A stretch of 64,000 bases of DNA from Burkholderia sp. E7m39 (GTDB lineage Bacteria; Pseudomonadota; Gammaproteobacteria; Burkholderiales; Burkholderiaceae). Below are positions 36,038 through 43,866 of the stretch, piece by piece. The notes below the pieces were generated by a model. That model did no database searches and had not been told where the DNA came from. It saw nothing but the letters and a program-made list of their open reading frames with translations. Made by a program: the position numbers and the translations under genes. The stretch spans positions 31,464 to 95,463 of the forward strand of contig BBSL01000229.1 in NCBI GenBank assembly GCA_001319865.1, read 5' to 3'. Position 1 is the first letter of the stretch; each line of letters starts with the position of its first letter.

Positions 36038-36885
36038 CACATTCCGCCTGCGGCTTGCGCCGCATGAGGGGTTGTGCAACGGAACGTTGCCAGCGGTGCG
36101 TGGGGCAGGTCGGGGTTATTCAGGTCGCAGCGCAGGGTACGTTCGTACATAAGCACTTTTGCCAGGCGTAATCCTTCGCCCGCCGACATGCTGTGGCGAA
36201 TCTCAAAATTTGCGCAGTATGCGTTAAGCGGCATGTTGCGCGTCGAATGGGCCAGTTCGTGGGCCATAATCTGTGCTTTTTCGCGCAGGTAACCGGGGTA
36301 ACGCTCCTCCTCTCCGGACTTGATGAGGCCTCCACGCATCCATTCGATGTTGCGGATTTTCTGTTTCGGCAAACTGGAGCTGTAGACGAGCCGGTGAGGG
36401 ATATCCATGCCAGCGAGGTATGTGCGGGCGATTTGCAGCTTCTCGATTGAACGCGGGTCTTCGGCTTCTTCTGTGATTTTGCAGTCGATCGCCTCGAACC
36501 TAACCGCGTCGCCGCCGTCCGAGACGCCTACCAGAAAATCGACTGTCATAACCGTCGGGACATTTGTACCCGGGTAATACGGATGCTGGATGTTGAGAGC
36601 GTCGGCGATTTCGAGTGTGTACTCGCGCTCCAGGGGATATTCCTCCATCACATCGGTGACCCGACTGGACCACTCGAGAGCGTAAAACGTGTCCCTCTCA
36701 ACGTCCGACATGAGGTGAATGGTTCGACCAAATCTGGTGCTTCCCGTGCGCTCCACGCGGCCCATTGAAGAAAAGTCAAATACCTCAAGCCACGGCTTGT
36801 AGTTCGGGCCGCGTCCCTTACCTCGTCCCTCCGCTTTCCAGCGCGTGATTACTTGCTCGGTCATCCGTTTCGGTCCGCGTCCCAT
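36037..36885 (-). CDS. tnsA: TnsA-like endonuclease
   Basis: 282 residues, like Tn7 TnsA (273). A restriction-enzyme-type active site is visible: E63 (SDVERDTFYALEWS), D116 (VMTVDFLV) and K136 (FEAIDCKI). An earlier segment FDFSSMGRVERTGSTRFGRT fits the family. The C-terminal half carries the TnsC-contact domain. TnsA cuts the 5' ends so the element moves by cut-and-paste. First gene of the operon tnsA-tnsB-tnsC-tniQ, and the position of the transposon's right end is expected just beyond its start (36886-37090). Confidence 0.87.
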   Translation of the reverse strand: MGRGPKRMTEQVITRWKAEGRGKGRGPNYKPWLEVFDFSSMGRVERTGSTRFGRTIHLMSDVERDTFYALEWSSRVTDVMEEYPLEREYTLEIADALNIQHPYYPGTNVPTVMTVDFLVGVSDGGDAVRFEAIDCKITEEAEDPRSIEKLQIARTYLAGMDIPHRLVYSSSLPKQKIRNIEWMRGGLIKSGEEERYPGYLREKAQIMAHELAHSTRNMPLNAYCANFEIRHSMSAGEGLRLAKVLMYERTLRCDLNNPDLPHAPLATFRCTTPHAAQAAGGM

Positions 36886-36899
36886 GCCACACCCCCATT

Positions 36900-36918
36900 G
36901 CAGTTGTCTCTGTCCCGG
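36900..36918. promoter_or_regulatory. Candidate transposase-binding site near tnsA
   Basis: GCAGTTGTCTCTGTCCCGG, read on the minus strand, matches the middle copy of the repeat array at 11942-11960 at 15 of 19 positions. Orientation is inverted relative to that array, as expected for two ends of one element. Weaker look-alikes begin near 36984 and 37036. Not proof of an end. Confidence 0.3.
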
Positions 36919-37091
36919 GACTCTCCAGGACTCCTACAAGTAAAGCGACTGACTCGGCCCGGACGGATAAATAGGTAGATGGTAAGCTAGATATCCGGCT
37001 TTAAGGGTGAAAATCCCACAAATGAGACTATATACCAGACTTTTCGCACGAGCATGGCATACTGTACAAATCGGGATTCAGATACCGGTTT

Positions 37092-37325
37092 ATGGTCGAC
37101 TGGAACAAGGAGGCGAAGCGGGTCCTCCGGGCTGAACTCGTACGCAAGCAGATAGGTTACAAACAGCTTTCGGCTTTGCTTGAGGGCCTAGGGGTCGAAG
37201 AGACCGAGCGTTCCATTGCAAACAAGATTTCGCGCGGTGCCTTCACGTTTATTTTCTTCTTGCAATGCATGAAGGCCTTGGGCAAACCAGCTGTGAGCAT
37301 CGATCTGACTGACGTGGCCGAGTAG
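37092..37325 (+). CDS. DUF6471-like small protein
   Basis: 77 residues (MVDWNKEAKRVLRAELVRKQ). The sequence IGYKQLSALLEGLGVEETER and SIANKISRGAFTFIFFLQCM is an HTH-like fold found in the DUF6471 family, small proteins of unknown role frequent in Burkholderiales and Rhizobiales islands. Divergent from tnsA with 206 bases between. Confidence 0.75.
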   Translation: MVDWNKEAKRVLRAELVRKQIGYKQLSALLEGLGVEETERSIANKISRGAFTFIFFLQCMKALGKPAVSIDLTDVAE

Positions 37326-37482
37326 CCGAACGCTCAGTGCGTGCCCGCGCGATGATTGAATTGAAAGATCCGCAACTGCGGAGGCAGGCGTTCGTCTGTC
37401 TGGGCTGGTGTGTGACTAGCGCGAAGATTGCGGGCGATGCGGAGTCGCGTCGTATGCTCCACGAGCGGGCTAAACGGGTGCA

Positions 37483-37692
37483 CTATGCCGGTTTGTCTTG
37501 GCAGCAGGCGGGGTTAAGTACCTCCTGAAAAACCTCACCTTCCAAGGGAATGCTGTCACTCATTGCGTCGCCCTGTAATGCGCCGGTCGCAACTTTTTGA
37601 GGCTGAATGAGTTCTTCAACAATTGCAGTCGCATTCGATGCGACGGACTTTGTGGTGACGCTCTCCGACGCTCGGACGCTGAAGGCCTCCAT
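37483..37692 (-). CDS. Small unknown protein, last of a three-gene unit
   Basis: 69 residues from the ATG at 37692, preceded by AAAGG at good spacing. MEAFSVRASESVTTKSVASN, then Ala/Val/Gln-rich sequence, ending NPACCQDKPA. Short size, no membrane segment, a C-terminal Cys-Cys. No known family; it could be a precursor peptide or a small regulator. Same strand and direction as the genes at 37822 and 38571. Confidence 0.5.
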   Translation of the reverse strand: MEAFSVRASESVTTKSVASNATAIVEELIQPQKVATGALQGDAMSDSIPLEGEVFQEVLNPACCQDKPA

Positions 37693-37821
37693 GTGAGAAC
37701 CTTTCCAATACCGCCGCAAACCTGTTGTTTGCGACAGAAGCTAATGGTCCGCAGAACGTCAGTTAACTGACGGAGAAGGGACGCCGCACATCGCATTCGA
37801 TGCGGGCGCCGGTGCTCGCGG

Positions 37822-38448
37822 TCAGAAGGGAATGCATTCTTCGTCGTCACCCGATATGGCGGAAAGTTCATCCTCGGCAGTTGGTTCCTCCTCCGCAGCG
37901 ACTTTGCACGCCCGCCGGATGACCGCCGGAAGCTGAAATGCGTTGCCGCCGCGGTTACGAAAGATGTCGCCGTTTGACATGTCCGACCCGGCGCTATCCC
38001 GGTGGGACTGAATGTCTGTCCGAAGGTCCTCAGTGACTGGAATCATATCGAGAGTGCATTCGTCGTCAAACAGGTAAAGCACGACCCATCGCGAGTCGGT
38101 TGTTTCAACCAGTCCAAGTGTGTCCGCTTCGACAAGGACCTGGCCCGCCCTTAGTTGCAGATAAACCGTCCCGTATTCATCATCACTCTCTCGCACTACT
38201 GTTGCCATCGGTTTTTCGGTCGACGGCTGGGCGCTAGTTGAGTCGATTCCGGGAAGAGCAACAATCAGACATTGTTCGTCCCTCGCTAATTCCGGTTGCT
38301 TCAATATCTCTGCAGCGTCAGCTCGGTAAGACGAAGGCTCACCTGCCTCGCGGCAATCATCCATAATCTGGAGTGCTAGTTCGAGGTTAAGGTCGGTGTC
38401 GGTGAGCGGAAGATGCATTACCTTACTTTCATTTGTAACGTGGTTCAT
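37822..38448 (-). CDS. Unknown acidic protein
   Basis: 208 residues (or 198 from the second Met, MHLPL, which follows AAGG). Strongly acidic, with a C-terminal tail EEEPTAEDELSAISGDDEEC. The middle (YGTVYLQLRAGQVLVEADTL, RWVVLYLFDDECTLDMIPVT) is beta-rich. No family recognised. Lies 122 bases after the 408-residue gene and 129 before the 69-residue gene, same strand. Confidence 0.6.
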   Translation of the reverse strand: MNHVTNESKVMHLPLTDTDLNLELALQIMDDCREAGEPSSYRADAAEILKQPELARDEQCLIVALPGIDSTSAQPSTEKPMATVVRESDDEYGTVYLQLRAGQVLVEADTLGLVETTDSRWVVLYLFDDECTLDMIPVTEDLRTDIQSHRDSAGSDMSNGDIFRNRGGNAFQLPAVIRRACKVAAEEEPTAEDELSAISGDDEECIPF

Positions 38449-38570
38449 TGATTTGATCTTGTGGCAATTACGCTAATCAAGGAAGAGCGTTAGCTCGATG
38501 CGCTTTGGTTCTCTTCATGCAGCAGAGCTTAGGTTAAAAGATGAGCTGAGGCCGACGACGGTTATCGTTC

Positions 38571-39797
38571 TCAGTTAAGTCCCTGTCTAAGATCGACCAT
38601 ATTGCGCTTGAGTGACCTTGGTATTGGACGGAGATGGTCTTTCTCGCGTCCGAGGTCTTGGAGGCTAATGACTGTGTACCGGTCAGGACATTGCCGCGCT
38701 TCGACGTCTTTGTCGACGAGTTCATATTGTTCGGCAAAGTGCTTGTACGGCTGGACGACGAGACAGCATTGCTGCGTACCAATGTAAAGAATCGCCCTCT
38801 CTGTCCGCGCATTCTGCAAAAATATGACAGCGTGCCGCGAGTCAATGCACAACGAATCGTCAGCGAAAGTTATCACGGGAGCGGGTATCCCGTTCGGACG
38901 GTCCGACACCAGATGAAACCCGATGTTTCTTTCGCCAAGGACGGATAGGTGCGCCGGTTCGAAGCAGGCGTCATCCACAGTTGCGGCGAGGCAAAGGCGC
39001 TCAGTGGTAACGGGCTGCAATGCTGCCGGAAGCGCGGCTGTGTCGAGCAGAAATGCCGTGTGAGTGCTGAACGAGGTCGCTCGGATGTCGTCGATGAGTT
39101 GCGTTGACTCTCCGGTTTTCACGATACGTGTCGTATCCTGCTCCGGTTGATGGGAGCGGGCTGCACGGCCTTTGATAATTCTCAGGACCTCGTGCGCTGT
39201 CATCGCGGTCGCCCACGACCCATATCCCGGCGCGGAGTACAACTTCTCATCAACGTGATAGACCGGATTCTCATCCTCGTCATACCAGTCCTCAAAGCGC
39301 GCCTGGTCCCCGTCCTCATAAAACATGCGTTGCTTGTACAGATAGAGGTAGGTAGCTGCAAGCTGGGCCGCATCTCCTTCGTGACCGATGATTTCGTCAA
39401 TATCTGCAACCTTCATTCTGTACACGCACATTTCTGCCATATGCATCAAACTGACGAGACTTGCGATTCTGCGCTCCAGTTGCCACGTGAGCCCTTTGGT
39501 CGCAATAGCAGTGGCCAATTCGGATTCGTCATTCTGTAGCCAGAGGAAGAGGTCATCGGTATGCACCGATTTCCAGAAACATAGCGTGTCACATTCCCAC
39601 GTCTGTGCAATCGCGTCGAAACAATGCGCCGTCGCACGTTCAAGCAGTTCTACGCACTTATCGCTCTCCGCTTGTGTATAGCGGCAGAACTCATTATCTG
39701 CCAGCCATTCGGGCCGGGGAGTAGGAGAAAACAACGAATATGGTGCGTTATCGCTATAGGTGCGTTGGATTTTATGAAAGAGAGCGGTGCTGGACAT
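38571..39797 (-). CDS. Unknown protein, first of a three-gene unit
   Basis: 408 residues from MSSTALFHKIQRTYSDNAPY at 39797; a longer frame starts in AT-rich upstream DNA. Helical N-terminus (FWKSVHTDDLFLWLQNDESE, LVSLMHMAEMCVYRMKVADI) and a beta-rich C-terminus (GFHLVSDRPNGIPAPVITFA, ERAILYIGTQQCCLVVQPYK). No recognised family, signal peptide or membrane helix. The upstream 100 bases are strongly AT-rich and probably carry the promoter. Confidence 0.65.
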   Translation of the reverse strand: MSSTALFHKIQRTYSDNAPYSLFSPTPRPEWLADNEFCRYTQAESDKCVELLERATAHCFDAIAQTWECDTLCFWKSVHTDDLFLWLQNDESELATAIATKGLTWQLERRIASLVSLMHMAEMCVYRMKVADIDEIIGHEGDAAQLAATYLYLYKQRMFYEDGDQARFEDWYDEDENPVYHVDEKLYSAPGYGSWATAMTAHEVLRIIKGRAARSHQPEQDTTRIVKTGESTQLIDDIRATSFSTHTAFLLDTAALPAALQPVTTERLCLAATVDDACFEPAHLSVLGERNIGFHLVSDRPNGIPAPVITFADDSLCIDSRHAVIFLQNARTERAILYIGTQQCCLVVQPYKHFAEQYELVDKDVEARQCPDRYTVISLQDLGREKDHLRPIPRSLKRNMVDLRQGLN

Positions 39798-40397
39798 GTT
39801 TAAATCACTATTGTTGAGTCGGGGGACCCGAAGAAGTGAGGCGAGAATATCTTTCAAATGTACGTTGTGCAATAGGATTATTAAAATATCCAAAGATTTA
39901 TACCGAATTTAAATTCTTATGCCATTTTTAAAACGAGTAATGAAGATGGCATGCGCAATCCTTTCTTCTAGACGCGAGCGTGTCAGCGGGCGCCGCTCAT
40001 GGGCGCGGTGAAAGGGCACGTCGCGACGCTTCTGGTGAGTACCGGCTGCCGCTGCGGGCGTGATGTCCATGGCGGGTGGAAGTTAACTATGTCTAACCTG
40101 CGATTCACCACGTCCTCGCATTTACCGTATAACGTGTCGGAGCGACGTCGTGTGCGCCCATACACAGTCAATCTTTCGCCGGCACACAGCGCACCGCGTG
40201 TCATCATCTACGACTTGATGACCGGCACTCCGTGGCAGGATTGTCTACTTGTGTGCAGTCGACCACTCACCACGGTTGCGACGGAGACAACGTCACCATC
40301 CAGATGAACGGTAGGTAGGTTCTCCGCAACGCTGGGGCATCCTTCGTCGGCCGTGTATTCCATACCAATGAGAGACATCTCAAGGACGACATCCCTC
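39798..40397. other. AT-rich promoter region and possible decayed gene
   Basis: 39837-39960 is unusually AT-rich. On the minus strand, 40373 to 39983 reads as one frame interrupted by a single TAG at 40208-40210 (before it: MSLIGMEYTADEGCPSVAEN; after it: CEDVVNRRLDIVNFHPPW), suggesting a gene killed by one nonsense mutation. Family unknown. Confidence 0.35.
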
Positions 40398-41306
40398 TTA
40401 TGCAAGAGACGGATGCAACCGAACAAACGCAAGCAGTGTTTCTCGAAATCGCGATGCTGCTGGACTTTGCATGTCGTCACGCGTGACGAGATGCAGGGGC
40501 GCATGGAACGCCTGATCCCCCGAAACGCGGCAATAGCACACGCTTTCCTGGTGATAACGCGCCATCGACGCAGGCACGAGTGATACTCCGCCGCCTGCCG
40601 CGACGAGGTTGATCGCAGTCACCATGCGCGGCACTTCATCGACGACTCGCGGCTCGAAACCTTTCGACTGGCACGCACGGATAAAGTCCGCATACATACC
40701 GGGCGCGCCGGGGCGGCGTACGAAGATGAACGACTCATTGACAAGCCGTTCCAGCGGTATCGCCCGCGAGCTGATGAGCCTGTGACCGACAGGCAGAACC
40801 AGCAACATACGTTCTTCCGCTAGCAGTTCGAATCGTAATCCGGCGGGCATATCGACAGCTTTGCGCAGAATCGCTGCATCTGCTCGATCGTGTAACATCA
40901 TTTCGATGATTTCCGCCGCGTTCACCTCAGTCATTTCAATAGCGATTTCCTGATACGTGTCGCGAAAGTTGCGTATCGCAGTGGGCGTGAGCGGGTGAAA
41001 CGCAGCCGAGCTCGTCAACGCGACACGAACTGTCCCCACCTGGCCCTGAGCTACGCGGCGAGCCTGCGTGACCGCGCGCTCGAGATCGTGCATCAAGGCA
41101 CGTGCGCTGGAGGCGAAAGCCTCTCCCGCATTTGTCAGCGCGACGCCGCGCGGCTGCCGCACGAATAGCGCGAATCCAAGCTCCTGTTCTAGCTCCTGAA
41201 TCTGCAACGACAATGGCGGCTGCTGGATATGAAGCCGCGCGGCGGCGCGTGTCAACTGGCCTTCTTCGGCAACGGCAAGAAAATAGCGCAGGTGTCTGAG
41301 TTCCAT
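40398..41306 (-). CDS. LysR-type regulator (BenM/CatM-like)
   Basis: 302 residues from MELRHLRYFLAVAEEGQLTR. The HTH (AAARLHIQQPPLSLQIQELE) and VRQPRGVALTNAGEAF are the classic N-terminal LysR pattern of the BenM/CatM/CbbR branch; the effector domain begins VGTVRVALTSSAAFHPLTPT. Divergent from the MHS-transporter/tannase cluster; with a 111-base gap containing an inverted repeat, it most likely activates that cluster in response to an aromatic acid. Confidence 0.88.
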   Translation of the reverse strand: MELRHLRYFLAVAEEGQLTRAAARLHIQQPPLSLQIQELEQELGFALFVRQPRGVALTNAGEAFASSARALMHDLERAVTQARRVAQGQVGTVRVALTSSAAFHPLTPTAIRNFRDTYQEIAIEMTEVNAAEIIEMMLHDRADAAILRKAVDMPAGLRFELLAEERMLLVLPVGHRLISSRAIPLERLVNESFIFVRRPGAPGMYADFIRACQSKGFEPRVVDEVPRMVTAINLVAAGGGVSLVPASMARYHQESVCYCRVSGDQAFHAPLHLVTRDDMQSPAASRFRETLLAFVRLHPSLA

Positions 41307-41349
41307 CGCTGTACCGGTATATGCAGGGAATATGGCAAACAAGTCTGAT

Positions 41350-41362
41350 ATGTATTTTACAT
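41350..41362. promoter_or_regulatory. LysR-type operator candidate
   Basis: ATGTA (41350-41354) and TACAT (41358-41362) form a perfect inverted repeat with a TTT spacer, giving a T-N11-A motif. It lies in the gap between the divergent LysR gene and the MHS transporter, 56 bases before the transporter start. Confidence 0.5.
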
Positions 41363-41417
41363 TGGCCCGATCGGCACGTACTCTGCATGAAGAAGCAACG
41401 AACGATTAAGGAGACAC

Positions 41418-42767
41418 ATGCAATCCGCGCTACATGCGGTCATGCCCAACCACGATGTGCGGCCACTGAGCCGCTCGCAAGTGCGCCGCGCAGTACTTGC
41501 GTCCGTCATTGGGAATGGCCTCGAATGGTTCGATTTTCTGATCTACGGGTATTTTGCGAAGACGATTTCGCAGGTCTTTTTCCCGGTCGGCAACGGTTTC
41601 TGGTCGCTGACATTGACGCTCGCGACGTTTGCAATCGGCTTTGTGGTGAGGCCGCTCGGCGGCATCGTGATCGGCGCATGTGCGGACCGTTACGGACGGC
41701 GCAAGACGCTCTCGCTGCTGATTTTGCTGATGGCACTGAGCACGTTGATGATGGGGCTGACGCCGGGTTATGCGACGCTTGGCATTGCTGCCCCGGTGCT
41801 CGTGCTGATCGCGCGTATTCTGCAAGGCCTGTCCGTGGGCGGCGAGTTTGCGACCGCCGCTGCGATGTTGACGGAATATGCTCCACCCGGACGCAAAATG
41901 TTCTTCGGCAGTTTCCAGATGACGTCGCAGGCGGTTGCGCTATTGCTGTCGTCGATGTGCGCTTTTCTGCTGACCACCCATCTGTCGCATGATGCGCTCG
42001 TGTCCTGGGGCTGGCGCGCGCCGTTTCTGCTGGGCGCATTGGTCGGTCCTGTCGGGTTCTATGTCCGTCACAAGGTTGCCGAGTCACCGGAGTTTGTGCA
42101 TCTGCGCGAGCGACTCGGACACGCGCCGCGTCAGTCGCTGCGCATCTTCTTTCGCGAGCGCGGCGACGCGGCGCTGTGTGCGATGGGCGTGATCATCGTC
42201 GGCGCCGCGACGAATTATCTGTGGCATTCGTATATGCCGCTTTATGTCGAGCATCAGCTTCATCTGCCGCTGAAGAACGCACTGTTCGGTACGGCTGTTT
42301 CGGGGCTGATCGGCATCGTCGGTTATCCGCTTGCGGGACGGCTGGCCGATCGCTTTGGCGCTTATCGCCTGTTTTTTCCAGTGACTATCGGTTGGGTCTG
42401 CGCCGCGTATCCGCTATTTGCATGGGTGCTCGCCGCGCCGACGCCAGAGCGCGTATTTGCCGCGCAGATGATTGCCACAGTCGTGCTGAGTCTCATGTCT
42501 GGCGCGCATCCCGGTATGCTGACACAGCTCTTTCCGACTGCCACGCGTTCAACGGGCGTCGCCCTGTCGTACAACGTCGCCGTTACGCTGTTCGGTGGAC
42601 TCGCGCCGCTCACGGTATCGACGTTAATCGACGTGACCGGGTCGCGAATCGTACCGGCCTGGTATCTGATTTTCGCGGGCATCGTGTCGCTGCTGCTTGT
42701 GGGTCTGACGGCTTCCGGGCGCCGTTTGTGTCGACAGCCTGATCTGTGGCCGGGCGAGGGCCTATGA
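41418..42767 (+). CDS. MFS transporter, metabolite:H+ symporter type
   Basis: 449 residues, 12 predicted membrane helices. The MHS pattern is clear: ASVIGNGLEWFDFLIYGYFA, RPLGGIVIGACADRYGRRKT (loop 2-3), and ILQGLSVGGEFATAAAMLTE. Substrates of this group are organic acids and aromatic acids such as shikimate, citrate or alpha-ketoglutarate. It overlaps the next gene by four bases (ATGA). Confidence 0.88.
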   Translation: MQSALHAVMPNHDVRPLSRSQVRRAVLASVIGNGLEWFDFLIYGYFAKTISQVFFPVGNGFWSLTLTLATFAIGFVVRPLGGIVIGACADRYGRRKTLSLLILLMALSTLMMGLTPGYATLGIAAPVLVLIARILQGLSVGGEFATAAAMLTEYAPPGRKMFFGSFQMTSQAVALLLSSMCAFLLTTHLSHDALVSWGWRAPFLLGALVGPVGFYVRHKVAESPEFVHLRERLGHAPRQSLRIFFRERGDAALCAMGVIIVGAATNYLWHSYMPLYVEHQLHLPLKNALFGTAVSGLIGIVGYPLAGRLADRFGAYRLFFPVTIGWVCAAYPLFAWVLAAPTPERVFAAQMIATVVLSLMSGAHPGMLTQLFPTATRSTGVALSYNVAVTLFGGLAPLTVSTLIDVTGSRIVPAWYLIFAGIVSLLLVGLTASGRRLCRQPDLWPGEGL

Positions 42768-43798
42768 GCATCGCGTTGAATGCCGTCGTGAGCGATGCGA
42801 GGCCGCGCAATGAACGGCCGGTAGGGGTGATCGGCACGGAAAGGCTGTATGTATCGACGTCGCGCGGCAGTGGTAGTGTGCCGGTTTTCATGGGCGGCAG
42901 CAGCACGCTGGGGACTGTCACGCAGATCGTCGTGATGCTGCATGGACGGTTGCGCGATGCCGATGCCTATATCCGTTCGATACAACGGGCGCTTGCCGCG
43001 TCGTCCGTCAATGCGAACGAGGTCATGCTCCTCGTGCCGCAGTTTCTGGCGACGGCGGATGTCGAACATTATCGTTTGACGGACGACTGTCTGCATTGGG
43101 AGTGGACATCGTGGATGGGTGGCCTCGATGCCGTCGGCCCAGCACCGCTCAGTTCGTTCGATGTGCTCGATGCGCTGATCGATCGCTACCCACTTGAGCT
43201 GCCGCAGTTGCGGGAGATCGTCGTCGCGGGGCACTCAGGCGGGGCGCAGGTCGCGCATCGTCACGCGATACTGAGCGACGCGGCGGGTCGTTGCAAGGCG
43301 CGTGGCGTGAAGGTGCGCTATGTGATCGCGAATCCTTCGTCGTATGTGTATTTCGATGCAGCGCGGCCGCAGCGCGACGGCGGGCTGCAATTGATCGATC
43401 CACGCGCTTGCCCCGGTTTCAACGACTGGAAATACGGCACTGAAAGGTTGCCGCGATACGCGCAGGGCGTCGATGCACGAACGCTCGAACAGCGCTACGT
43501 CGATCAGGAGGTGACTTATCTGCTCGGCACAGGCGATGACGATCCGGCGCACCCGGCGCTTGACATATCGTGTGCAGCGATGACGCAAGGGCCGCAACGG
43601 CTCGCCCGAGGCCGCGCTTATTTCGCGTATTTGCGCGGTCGTCATCCGCAGTTGCAGCACGTACTGCAAGAAGTGGAGGGCGCTTCGCATAGTGGCGATG
43701 CAATGTTCGTGTCACATGCCGGCGTGCGGGCGTTGTTCGGTGCCTCCGCGTGGCTCGTGGACGCGTACACGCAAACAGAAGGCAGCGCGACAGAGTAG
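42764..43798 (+). CDS. Alpha/beta hydrolase-like protein
   Basis: 344 residues from the ATG at 42764, overlapping the transporter stop by four bases. Oxyanion-hole-like VVMLHGRLRDADAYI, nucleophile elbow VVAGHSGGAQVAHRHA (Ser in GHSGG), and a C-terminal VEGASHSGDAMF where His could complete the triad. No signal peptide. An esterase acting on the imported compound is likely. Confidence 0.72.
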   Translation: MSIALNAVVSDARPRNERPVGVIGTERLYVSTSRGSGSVPVFMGGSSTLGTVTQIVVMLHGRLRDADAYIRSIQRALAASSVNANEVMLLVPQFLATADVEHYRLTDDCLHWEWTSWMGGLDAVGPAPLSSFDVLDALIDRYPLELPQLREIVVAGHSGGAQVAHRHAILSDAAGRCKARGVKVRYVIANPSSYVYFDAARPQRDGGLQLIDPRACPGFNDWKYGTERLPRYAQGVDARTLEQRYVDQEVTYLLGTGDDDPAHPALDISCAAMTQGPQRLARGRAYFAYLRGRHPQLQHVLQEVEGASHSGDAMFVSHAGVRALFGASAWLVDAYTQTEGSATE

Positions 43799-43866
43799 CA
43801 ATCCGGCTCCGGCCGATTAGCACAGTAGCCAATCAATCTTTCAGGAGACGACGATGACCAGCGGAC

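Noticed and set aside
37337..37528. 63-codon plus-strand frame after the DUF6471-like gene
   Set aside because: No family resemblance; it overlaps the 3' end of the better-supported minus-strand 69-codon gene.
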